Origin: Streptomyces sp. Tu 3180
GTDB lineage: Bacteria; Actinomycetota; Actinomycetes; Streptomycetales; Streptomycetaceae
Assembly (NCBI RefSeq): GCF_009852415.1
Contig: NZ_WOXS01000001.1
Location: 180,847-244,846, forward strand
Reading direction: 5' to 3'
Length of the DNA stretch: 64,000 nucleotides
Positions within the stretch are counted from its first letter, which is position 1. Every line of letters begins with the position of its first letter. Below the pieces are notes generated by a model. It saw only the letters and a list, made by a program, of their open reading frames with translations, did no database searches and had not been told where the DNA came from. The position numbers and the translations under genes were made by a program. This document shows positions 41,676-49,088 of this stretch, in pieces.

Positions 41676-41953
41676 AGCCGGAACCGACGGGAACCGAAGC
41701 AGGCGGTTGCCGCGGGAGGGTCGTCGCTGCCGTCGAGCCCTGAGGCGCAGAGCGGTACCCGGCCCGGGACGGCCTCCCTGCGGCTGCCCACCCCCGGCCA
41801 AAAAGCCGCGCGGGCCGGCTGAAGGTATGAGGGCGGCCTTGGATCTGGTCCCGGCTGCTCATGCCAGGGCAGGTCTGTGCGCGTGGTCGTCGAGGCCACA
41901 GATGTGGAGACGCTGCGGATGGTGTTGCGGAGGTCGGCCGTTAGCCTGTCGGT

Positions 41954-43291
41954 ATGGCAGAGCGTGTCACTGCGGGCCGTGCGGACGGTCTGATCACTCT
42001 GGGCGCCGCGGACGTTTTGTGGGCCGGTTTGACGGCCGACAGCGCGGTGCCGACGGCTTCTGCGGCGCTCACCCGCTCCCCTGCCCGAGCTCAGGCGGGC
42101 TACGTCCTGCTCGGCGGCTGCGTGGTGGCGACGGTGAAGGCCAGCGGCCGGTGGAGCGTTGTGGAGACTGAGGTGCGCCGGGCGGCGGCGGAACTGAACG
42201 CGGTGGAGATGGACCGCCAGGACCTGGTCCGCATCGGTCCGTTCCGTGACGGGGCGAAGCAGGAACACCATGAGGAAACGCCGTTGCGATGGCGCCGGCG
42301 CATCGCCCGGGAACTGCAGGAACTAAACGAACCCGAGCGGGCTGACGGCCGTCTTTACCATCTGGCGGGGATCGACTGGCGGCACATTCTCGTGGAGCAG
42401 ACCTGCGACGGAGCGCAGCGGACGTGGTGGCTGCCGCGCGCTGTGGTCAGGCTGCTGGACATGGCCGAGCACACCGAAACGCGGTGGCTGCGAGCCGCGC
42501 GAACCCGCCAGGCAGGCACAACCGTCGCCGAGTCGCCCTCCCGCCATCGGCAGACCCGAACCGTCGACGGCCGGCCAGCGACGAGTCCCAACCATCCGGC
42601 CGTCCCACTGCGCCCGTACAACGAGGAACTCAAAGGCCACCTGTACTCGGTACTCAGCAGGAAACCCGGCATCTCCCGCAAGGTGGCCGGGTGGGCGTGC
42701 GCCGTCTGCCGCTCCGCACCCGCCGCCGTACTCGACCACTGCCACGAACATGGCTACGTCCGCGCCCCCGTCTGCCACTCCTGCAACACACAAGAACGAC
42801 CCGACCACCTCTACAGCAACCACATCCGCGTGGGCGACCACTACAGGCGCCTCTTTCACACCCACACCGCCCAATGGCTCCGCCACTGGCACCGCTGCCC
42901 CGGCTGCCGCGCCCGCACCACCCTGCCCCTACCCCACCTCGCCGCATGGACCGCCCACATAGCCTGCCGCTCCCTGCGCCCCACCCACCGCGACCCCAGG
43001 AGCTCCCGCGGACGCAAACCCTGCGGTGCGCTGCGCGTGTCCTGGACCGGCAGCCACCATGCGCCCGGCTCCTGCCAGTTCACCGTCGCCGTCGACCTGT
43101 GCCCCTCCGGCGAACACCGTGTCCTGGCGCACGTCTCCTACCGCGAAGCAGCCGAGCAGTTTCGCACCTGGCTGACCGAGACCGCCCCTGCCGTGGCGGC
43201 CGAGGCCGGACCCGACCGCCTGGACGACCTCCCCACCCAAATCCGGCCAGTCATCGCGGACACCAGCAGCGAAGGCCAGGCGCTTTTCTGA
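41954..43291 (+). CDS. Endonuclease VII-type (HNH-like) nuclease domain protein
   Basis: 445 residues. A middle zinc/nuclease motif reads CAVCRSAPAAVLDHCHEHG followed by PVCHSCNT (about 248-280), the recombination endonuclease VII pattern C..C......DHcH..G..R...C..CN. The N-terminal 200 residues are unrecognised; a WWLPRAVVRLLDMAE segment precedes a basic linker. The C-terminal part has CPGCRART, a second Cys pair. Endonuclease VII resolves branched DNA in phage T4; Streptomyces carry many of these domains in mobile DNA. The target here is unknown. 41676-41953 upstream has no gene. Confidence 0.72.
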   Translation: MAERVTAGRADGLITLGAADVLWAGLTADSAVPTASAALTRSPARAQAGYVLLGGCVVATVKASGRWSVVETEVRRAAAELNAVEMDRQDLVRIGPFRDGAKQEHHEETPLRWRRRIARELQELNEPERADGRLYHLAGIDWRHILVEQTCDGAQRTWWLPRAVVRLLDMAEHTETRWLRAARTRQAGTTVAESPSRHRQTRTVDGRPATSPNHPAVPLRPYNEELKGHLYSVLSRKPGISRKVAGWACAVCRSAPAAVLDHCHEHGYVRAPVCHSCNTQERPDHLYSNHIRVGDHYRRLFHTHTAQWLRHWHRCPGCRARTTLPLPHLAAWTAHIACRSLRPTHRDPRSSRGRKPCGALRVSWTGSHHAPGSCQFTVAVDLCPSGEHRVLAHVSYREAAEQFRTWLTETAPAVAAEAGPDRLDDLPTQIRPVIADTSSEGQALF

Positions 43292-43449
43292 GCCGACAAC
43301 GACAGGTCCGACACCACGCCGGCCGGATAATGACGAAATCACCCAGTGGCCATCGGTACACCACTCCAGCGGATGTGACCGACAGGCTGGAACTGTGCCC
43401 CTTGCGTTTGCTGGCCCTGTCCTACGGGGTGGCGGACGCCTCCCGGGCC

Positions 43450-43717
43450 ACCGCCGAGTCTCCGCGTCCTGAGCCCCGATCACCCGAACACCCTGGGCAG
43501 CCGACACAGCTTGGCCATCGACCTGGCGGACCCGGGCCAGCACGCGCACGCAGTCGACCACCACCGGCAAAACCTCGCCATCCGCGCCCGTATCCTGGGG
43601 ATCGACCACCCTGACACCCTGCACAGCCGTCAAGGCCTGGAGGAGGCGCTGGCCGGCTCGCGCACAGCACACCGGCCAATGAATCGCCGTCCCTGGCACA
43701 GAACCATCACCGACTGA
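43450..43717 (+). pseudogene. Fragment of a TPR protein
   Basis: The coding pattern SPDHPNTLGSRHSLAIDLAD and later ILGIDHPDTLHSRQGLEEAL shows two 42-residue TPR units of the NB-ARC/TPR_10 type, as at 62971-64000. There is no start or upstream domain. Confidence 0.5.
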
Positions 43718-43747
43718 GCCAACGGTGCTTCCCGTCACTGAGATTCT

Positions 43748-43850
43748 TCAGCAGTGCTGCTCCAGGGTGGGGACGGCTTGGACGATTGACGTGAGCTGGT
43801 TCGGGTCGTAGCGCGCCCGACGGAAAATCCGCCAACTCGGAACGTCAGCG
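43748..43850 (-). pseudogene. Short transposase C-terminal remnant
   Basis: About 30 residues before the stop at 43748 read WRIFRRARYDPNQLTSIVQA then VPTLEQHC, similar to the end of DDE_Tnp_4 IS5-group transposases. No core is present. Surrounding sequence 43718-43920 has no gene. Confidence 0.4.
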
Positions 43851-43920
43851 GCCCGGTTCTGTTACACCCCAACGGCCGCGCCCCCCGGGCCGGGGAGGCT
43901 CGAGGGGCGTGGTAAAGGGC

Positions 43921-44247
43921 TCAGGAGGCGTCAGGGCGGCGCCACTGCTGCGTCGGCCGCCACGGCTCAGGCCGTGGGGGCAGTTTGCTGAACATGGGCA
44001 GAGGAACCTGTTCGGCCCGCCGCGCCGCATCCTGCCCGGTCTCGTCCGCGGCGGCCGCGCGGTCCTCGGCAATGCCGGCCGGCGTCCACTGGTGCCCGTC
44101 CCATTCTTGAATGCCGCGTGGTGCGTCAGGGGCGACGTGGGCTCCCTGCTCCGGCTGCTCGCCAAGCGGGACCGCCCGACGCTCCCCTGGCGCGGGGCGT
44201 CGCTGCTCACGGCGCCCCGCCCACTCCTCGAGGGGCTCGTCTTCCAC
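43921..44247 (-). CDS. DUF6087-like small protein downstream of the graspetide genes
   Basis: 108 residues, GTG at 44247 with GGGAGG upstream. It is hydrophilic with a repeated Arg/Glu pattern (EPLEEWAGRREQRRPAPGER), then DAPRGIQEWDGHQWTPAGIAED and a Pro-rich end LPMFSKLPPRPEPWRP. It resembles DUF6087 proteins of Streptomyces. It lies 74 bases after tgmC, so probably in the same transcript. Role unknown. Confidence 0.6.
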   Translation of the reverse strand: MEDEPLEEWAGRREQRRPAPGERRAVPLGEQPEQGAHVAPDAPRGIQEWDGHQWTPAGIAEDRAAAADETGQDAARRAEQVPLPMFSKLPPRPEPWRPTQQWRRPDAS

Positions 44248-44321
44248 AGGGTGCTCCCTCCCTTTGTCGGTTCTCGTCCAGTCTGCCGTGTCAGCGCCAT
44301 CGCCGGGACCCTGCGCGGGGG

Positions 44322-45455
44322 TTACAACGTCACGGACCACCCGCCGCGCGACAGGGTCGTCTCGCCGTCGGGGGTGATGGTGACCTGGGCGCCGTACACG
44401 GGGAGTTCCCCGTGCTCCAGCCACCGCCATCGGATCTGTTCGAGGGTGTCGTACAGGCGGCGCGGGCCGCCCTGGTGGACGGTCGTGGTGCGCTCCCCCT
44501 GTGCGGTGTGGGCACGGGCCCAGGAGCCGTCCGGGTGCAGCATCCACGTCATGCGGCTGCCGTCGTCTGCGGTGCCGGTGCGGTGCTCGATGCCGGGCAC
44601 GGTCAGGGAGAGCATGGACCACACCTCCCAGACCTGCATGACGTCCAGCACCGGGAACGGGGAAACGCTCACCTCCCCTTCGGCGGTGTTGGCCGTGTCG
44701 AACACCTCGCTGAGTGCGGGCGGGTAGTCGTCGCCGGTGCGGGTGGCCATGAACGACCCACGGTCCCACTCCACGCGCCCTCTCGCGCCGCCGTCGTCGG
44801 TCTTGCCCGCGGTGACGATCAGGCCGGTTCCCTCGAGCGTGGTGACCAGACGCCCGCCGGGGGCGAGCGCGGCCAGCCACGAGGCGGGGATGCGGGGCAT
44901 CGACACCGTGGACACGATCCGGTCGAACACGCCCGGCAGTTCCTCGCCGCCGGCGTCCGCGGTGACGACGGTGGGGTACCAGCCGATTTGGTCCAGGCGT
45001 TCCGCGGCCGCATGGGTCAGGTAGGGGTCGACGTCCAGCGTCGTCACCAGGTCGTCGCCGATCCGCTGACAGGCCAGAGCGGCGCTGTACCCAGAGCCGG
45101 TCGCCACGTCCAGCAGGCGCATGCCGGGGGTGAGGCGGCAGTGCCGGAGCATCGTCACCACCAGGCTGGGGAGGGTGGAGGACGAGGTGGGATGCCCGGT
45201 GACGGTACGGCCGGCTTGGGCTTGGTCCGCGTGTACGGCGCCGACGCGCGTGATCAGCGTGGTGTCCGAATACGCGGCCGCAGCCCACGCCTTCTCGTCG
45301 GACGGCCCGTCGACGACGGTCCACCCCTGCGGGCCGGGGGTGAACCAACGCGGCACCAGCATGTGTCGAGGCGTCTCCTTGACCGGGACCCACCAGCTCG
45401 ATCCCGGGTACGCGGTCTGGGCCGCGAGGGCGGCCGCGTGCGGTTTCCAGTGCAT
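44322..45455 (-). CDS. tgmC: PIMT-like O-methyltransferase of the graspetide system
   Basis: 377 residues; the ATG overlaps the tgmB stop (TGATG). The N-terminal extension is followed by a SAM-binding Rossmann fold with LLDVATGSGYSAALACQRIG (motif I), TLDVDPYLT and the protein-isoaspartate methyltransferase-like FDRIVSTVSMPRIPASWLAAL. The C-terminal part (about 230-377) is specific to peptide-maturase-associated members. In related graspetide clusters a PIMT-like enzyme methylates a core Asp, which then cyclises to aspartimide. Substrate here would be TgmA after TgmB action. Confidence 0.85.
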   Translation of the reverse strand: MHWKPHAAALAAQTAYPGSSWWVPVKETPRHMLVPRWFTPGPQGWTVVDGPSDEKAWAAAAYSDTTLITRVGAVHADQAQAGRTVTGHPTSSSTLPSLVVTMLRHCRLTPGMRLLDVATGSGYSAALACQRIGDDLVTTLDVDPYLTHAAAERLDQIGWYPTVVTADAGGEELPGVFDRIVSTVSMPRIPASWLAALAPGGRLVTTLEGTGLIVTAGKTDDGGARGRVEWDRGSFMATRTGDDYPPALSEVFDTANTAEGEVSVSPFPVLDVMQVWEVWSMLSLTVPGIEHRTGTADDGSRMTWMLHPDGSWARAHTAQGERTTTVHQGGPRRLYDTLEQIRWRWLEHGELPVYGAQVTITPDGETTLSRGGWSVTL

Positions 45456-46420
45456 CAGGTGCCTCCTTGCAAGTCGTCGGCAATCGCCTCGGCGATCGGC
45501 AGGCCGGTCGCGCTTTGAATCCAATCCCACTGGCCGCACGGGTTGACCTCGAGGAACGTCCACTGCCCATCGGAGCCCACAATGAAGTCTGCCGCGCCGT
45601 AGCGCAGTTGCAGCCGCTCCATCAGGCGCCGCATTCCTGCGGCAACGTCCTCGGGGGTCGTGGTCGTGGTGTAGGTCAGCGATCCGTAGTCGCTGCGCCA
45701 GTCCTCGTACGAAGCTTCGCTGCCGGCGTGGATCGCGGCGGCGAACATCCGCTCCCCGACTACCGTCAGCCGCACCTCGTACTCCTTGCTGACCCAGGCC
45801 TGGAACAGGTGCGCGGTGGTGTCGATCCCGCGCAGGTCCTGCAGGTCGGACAGGCTCAGGCGCTGTGTGTAGACGGATTTGAGCCGGCCGTCCTCGATCA
45901 GTACGGGGGAGGCGACCGGCTTGCACACGATCGGCCCGCCGGTCTGCGTGGCGAACGCCACCACGTCGCGGGGCCGGTTGGTGATCAGGGTGGCCGGGAT
46001 GCGCAGCCCGCACGCGCGGGCGGCCGCGAGCTGCGCGGGCTCGTACTCGGCGCGTGCCATGGCGGTCGGGTGGTTCACCCAACGGCACTCCAGCGCGGAC
46101 AGCACACCGCCCAGGCCAGCGCGGGCCTGAGCAGCGGCGAATCTCTCCTCCGGTCCGGACATCCCCTCGGGGAAGCGGAACGCCCCGGGGGCGCGGTAGT
46201 ACACCGCGCCGACCTGGGACAGCTCCACCGTCCGCTACTCGGTGGCGAGCTCGCCCGTCCACGCCTGCGCTTGGTCGATCTTGCCGGCCAGGGTGAGCTG
46301 CTGCGGGAAGTCGGCGGTGTCCATGCGGAACACCTCAACCCCGCGGCGCTCCAGCTCGACGACGACCCGGTCCGTGGGCCAGTCATCGGCAGCGGCGATG
46401 ATCAGGACGGGCGAGGGCAT
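45455..46420 (-). pseudogene. tgmB: ATP-grasp peptide maturase, interrupted by an in-frame amber codon
   Basis: 321 codons from the ATG at 46420 (overlapping the tgmA stop, TGATG). Residues 1-61 (VLIIAAADDWPTDRVVVELE) and the rest (QVGAVYYRAPGAFRFPEGM, GPIVCKPVASPVLIEDG, FIVGSDGQWTFLEVNPCGQW) together form a normal maturase with pre-ATP-grasp and ATP-grasp parts. Codon 62, at 46237-46235, is TAG where related proteins plausibly have Tyr (TE-stop-RTVELSQ; TAC to TAG is one base). The frame is the same on both sides, so this is a point mutation, a sequencing error or readthrough. The enzyme would join core acidic side chains to Thr/Ser/Lys. Confidence 0.85.
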
Positions 46421-46716
46421 CAGTCCTTCGGCCCCTCATCCAGCGGCGGCGGGTTCTTCGTGTCGCCGTCCGGGACGGTCGGGGTGTGCGTGTTCGCCAT
46501 GCACGTCAGCAGGCCACCGTCGTCGCAGATGTTGACCTGCCGGTCGTGGTCGTAGACGTGCGCCGGGACGCGGGCGGCACCGGTGGAGTCAGGGGTGCGC
46601 GCGAACCGTAAGGCCCACGGCCTGGTCTGCGGAGCCGACGGGGCCTCCGCGCTGTACGGGGTGCGCCCTCCGGGCGCGGTGAGGGGGAATGCCTCTCGGT
46701 CGAGAGCTGTCGTCAC
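46420..46716 (-). CDS. tgmA: Graspetide precursor peptide
   Basis: 98 residues, GTG at 46716 with GGAGAAG upstream. The leader contains the family block PLTAPGGRTPYSAEAPSAPQ then TRPWALRFA. The core half is acidic and Thr-rich: VYDHDRQVNICDDGGLL, MANTHTPTVPDGDTKN, PPLDEGPKD. This is the putative ATP-grasp target RiPP pattern. Two Cys (C in NICDD and LTCMAN) are unusual in a core otherwise meant for ester and amide rings. The stop overlaps the tgmB start. Confidence 0.82.
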   Translation of the reverse strand: MTTALDREAFPLTAPGGRTPYSAEAPSAPQTRPWALRFARTPDSTGAARVPAHVYDHDRQVNICDDGGLLTCMANTHTPTVPDGDTKNPPPLDEGPKD

Positions 46717-46846
46717 GTTCTTCTCCGTTTCCTTCGGGTGTGCGATGGGGTGGGCGGGTCCGTCGCAAAGGTGGAGTCGGGGGCGACTCCTTGGGCTCGC
46801 CCGACGCCGGCCGCCTGTCCTTCGTGTGGTCGGCCGGCGTGTCTGG

Positions 46847-46911
46847 CCCCGGCGCGGGGCGGTGACCTTGCCGTGGGGGAACACGGATCGGGTAGTTCGT
46901 CCCGCGCCGGG
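46847..46911 (-). ncRNA. Foldable element, copy A (between the accessory gene and tgmA)
   Basis: On the minus strand an outer stem CCCGGCGCGGG pairs with CCCGCGCCGGG, enclosing ACGAACTACCCGAT, an inner hairpin CCGTG-TTCCCC-CACGG, then GCAAGGTCACCG. Copy B at 55440-55505 has the same layout with a G-U swap in the outer stem. It lies in the leader of tgmA and downstream of the accessory gene. A second inverted repeat (ACGCCGGCC/GGCCGGCGT, 46804-46840) follows it before tgmA. Confidence 0.55.
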
Positions 46912-46965
46912 AGTTGTGCCTGGCCGGCGGCCCGGCCGGGGGCATACGGGCCGCCGGCCAGGGGT

Positions 46966-47643
46966 CTATGCCGCGCCGGGCCGCTCGTCGGCCAGCGCCA
47001 TCTCGTACAGCTGATCGCGGGAGATGGGGATGATGCCGTGCAGACTGACCACGGTGAAGTTGGCCAGTGTCCAGCGGATCTTCTTGTCTTCGACGTGTAC
47101 GTGCTGGAGTTCGCCCGGTCGCCCCTCGGGCGTGGGGAGCGGTTTGAGCGTCACCGGGTCGTGCACGATGCCGGCCACCCCCCATAGCGGGCTGTACTTC
47201 ACCAGGGCGGCCGTCCAGCCCTGTCGCAGGGGCGGGCAGTTCTCGATCGCCTCCACCGCGCACAGCGGATGCACGGGAGGCGCGGCGGTCGTCTCCCCCT
47301 CGGCGATCGGTGTCGCGCCGCCCAGCAGGTGCAGGACGCGTTCGTCGGCTCGCCTGTCGAGGACGCTCTCGCCGCACACCTGGCACAGGCTGTAGCGCAT
47401 GGCGCGCTGCTGTCGGCGGCTGTTCAGCCGCCGGAAGTCCGGTTTCCCGCGCCCCGGGGCGATGCCTGAGCGCACCCACAGCGCCTCATAGCGCCGATCG
47501 GTGACGGGGTCCTCGTCCGCGTAGCCGATACCCACTCCGGCGTACCCGACGTGCAAGACGATCTCGGGCTGGGGGAGGGCCTCAGCGGTCCACGCCGTGA
47601 TGTAGGGGACACGTTGGCCCTTCCAGAAGTGCTGCCGCTTCAC
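46966..47643 (-). CDS. RiPP-cluster accessory protein, paralogue of the 55565 gene
   Basis: 225 residues, GTG at 47643 overlapping the upstream stop (GTGA). Shared with the second copy: VPYIT near the N-terminus, YADEDP.DR with LW.R.G, CQVC (a possible zinc knuckle), a second Cys/His group (PPVHPLC), then SPLWGVAG. There is no membrane segment. It precedes the foldable element and the graspetide precursor. Unrecognised family; role inferred only as a RiPP-cluster partner. Confidence 0.65.
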   Translation of the reverse strand: MKRQHFWKGQRVPYITAWTAEALPQPEIVLHVGYAGVGIGYADEDPVTDRRYEALWVRSGIAPGRGKPDFRRLNSRRQQRAMRYSLCQVCGESVLDRRADERVLHLLGGATPIAEGETTAAPPVHPLCAVEAIENCPPLRQGWTAALVKYSPLWGVAGIVHDPVTLKPLPTPEGRPGELQHVHVEDKKIRWTLANFTVVSLHGIIPISRDQLYEMALADERPGAA

Positions 47644-48119
47644 AGGTCCACCAGCCCAGGGGCGAGGATGGCACGAACGGTCTTACCGGCCCCTTCCTCG
47701 GGCAAGAACCGGGTCACCCGTGCGCCCAAGCGAGCCACCTGCCACAGCCCCCGCCCCCTCTCTCCGCGCACGGCCGCATCAAAGTCGGGAAAGGCCGGGT
47801 TCAGATCGGACACGTCGATGACCAGGCAGCCGGACGCCTCAATCGCAGCGCTCAAAGACAGCCGCAACTCACACGGGAGAAGGCTGTCGGGCAACCCGTG
47901 CCGCACCCCGTTGTCCACCAACCGGGCCACAGCCTCGACAGCCCGCAGGACATCACCGCGCCAGCCCAGGACAGTGACGATGCGCCGGGTCCACACGCGA
48001 GACAGATACAGCGCCCTTCGGTCTCCGGGGAGCTGCGCTCTGAAGGTGCTGGTGATGAGCGCACCAGCCGTGACAGGGGCAAGGTCTGCTGGTGTTAAGG
48101 GCAGGGACTCGGTGGGCAT
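47640..48119 (-). CDS. GHKL-type ATP-binding protein (anti-sigma/RsbW-like)
   Basis: 159 residues from the ATG at 48119 (GGAGAG upstream). An alternative ATG at 48254 has an even better AGGAGG site and would add 45 residues, but those codons have low third-position GC. It has the N-box ARLVDNGVRHGLP and the G-box GERGRGLWQVARLGARVTRF. Such small kinases regulate sigma factors or act as orphan switches. It is coupled to the accessory gene downstream. Confidence 0.75.
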   Translation of the reverse strand: MPTESLPLTPADLAPVTAGALITSTFRAQLPGDRRALYLSRVWTRRIVTVLGWRGDVLRAVEAVARLVDNGVRHGLPDSLLPCELRLSLSAAIEASGCLVIDVSDLNPAFPDFDAAVRGERGRGLWQVARLGARVTRFLPEEGAGKTVRAILAPGLVDL

Positions 48120-48323
48120 TGAGGGCTCTCCGGGAGTTCGTTCCTGGTGGGCGAGCGTCTTGCGAGGGTTCATGCCGCCGCCTTCAGGCAATCGCATCGC
48201 ACCCGTGTGGAATGCGAACACTTTGATCATGTTCGCGTCTACTGCGTGATACATCGCTGCGCCTCCTGGCGGTCAGGGTGGTGCGGAATCCGGCATGATC
48301 GACATCGGGCCCCGCTGGGCGGG

Positions 48324-48497
48324 TCAGCCGCCGATACAGGTGCTGATGAAGCAGGTGTACTGGCAGGTCGAGCCACAGCTGTCGACGGTGCCGTTCAGCA
48401 GCGGGCCAGGTACGGCCGAAGCGACGGTTCTGAGGTCCACGTCGAAGTCCGGCCCGTCCTCGACCGTGATGCCGGTCGCGGTTTTGTTGCCACGCAC
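48324..48497 (-). CDS. FxLD-type lanthipeptide precursor
   Basis: 57 residues from the GTG at 48497. The leader motif DGPDFDVDLRTV fits the FxLD family. The core is Ser/Thr/Cys-rich: TVDSCGSTCQYTCFISTCIGG minus one residue at each end leaves four Cys and several Thr/Ser for lanthionine rings. No ribosome site is evident for this start, so the true start may differ. No lanthionine synthetase or dehydratase lies nearby, so modification would need enzymes from elsewhere. Confidence 0.65.
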   Translation of the reverse strand: MRGNKTATGITVEDGPDFDVDLRTVASAVPGPLLNGTVDSCGSTCQYTCFISTCIGG

Positions 48498-48575
48498 GTG
48501 ACCGGTGTGCGGTAGGTGAGCGGCGTGGAGGACCGCCCCGGGCTGGGGAGGGGATACCCGTCCGGGGCGGTCGGC

Positions 48576-48677
48576 CTACTGGTCGATGGCGAGGGCCATG
48601 CCGATCACCAGGCCGCACGACCCGCTGATCATGATGATGAACAGGACTCCCGCGTACCGTCCGATGGCGCGCGTCAC
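48576..48677 (-). CDS. Very small membrane peptide coupled to the 48-residue ORF
   Basis: 33 residues: TRAIGRYAGVLFIIMISGSC then GLVIGMALAIDQ. It is one transmembrane helix. The GTG overlaps the preceding stop (GTGA), strong support for real translation. It resembles the tiny spread-type membrane peptides of Streptomyces mobile elements only in style. Confidence 0.5.
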   Translation of the reverse strand: MTRAIGRYAGVLFIIMISGSCGLVIGMALAIDQ

Positions 48678-48820
48678 AACCCGTCCCGACTGTTGCTGCT
48701 CTTGGTGGCCAGGCGCGCGCTCAGTTCCTTCCGCACGGTCGGCGGCTTCACGTTGTCCGGCATGGCATCCCGCTTCATCGAGGGCAGCACGGTGATGCCG
48801 CCCCTGGTCGGCTGCGTCAT
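48674..48820 (-). CDS. Small basic protein of unknown function
   Basis: 48 residues from the ATG at 48820: MTQPTRGGITVLPSMKRDAM, then KPPTVRKELSARLATK and a short tail. Basic and probably unstructured. It is coupled by GTGA to the 33-residue membrane peptide. It heads the minus-strand cluster A and is divergent from the XRE-TPR gene. Confidence 0.45.
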   Translation of the reverse strand: MTQPTRGGITVLPSMKRDAMPDNVKPPTVRKELSARLATKSSNSRDGL

Positions 48821-49088
48821 GACAAGCACAGTGCCGACGTGAGCACGGAGACTCGAGACCGGGACAAGACCGGGGTGACGTGACACGCGGGCGGCGTCCT
48901 GCACAGGTTGTCCATGGTTGGAGCGGTGCGCATCGAGGGCTCCTCGGTCGGCGCAGGGGTGATCAGGTGAACACCAGAATGGCCCTGCCGAAAGCCAAGA
49001 CCGAGGACTTTGAGAGGTCTCTTCTGTGTCATTGAGAGGACTTTTGATGGGGCCTAGGGGTGAGTGCTAGTCAGAAGGAGGACTTTCA

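Noticed and set aside
43921..46262. Long minus-strand frames of 553 and 646 codons over the graspetide genes
   Set aside because: They mix pieces of tgmC, tgmB and non-homologous phase; the coupled start and stop overlaps identify the real genes.
48119..48254. Separate small RiPP precursor at 48254-48120 (good AGGAGG site)
   Set aside because: It is in frame with the GHKL gene and has no stop; more simply an alternative start.
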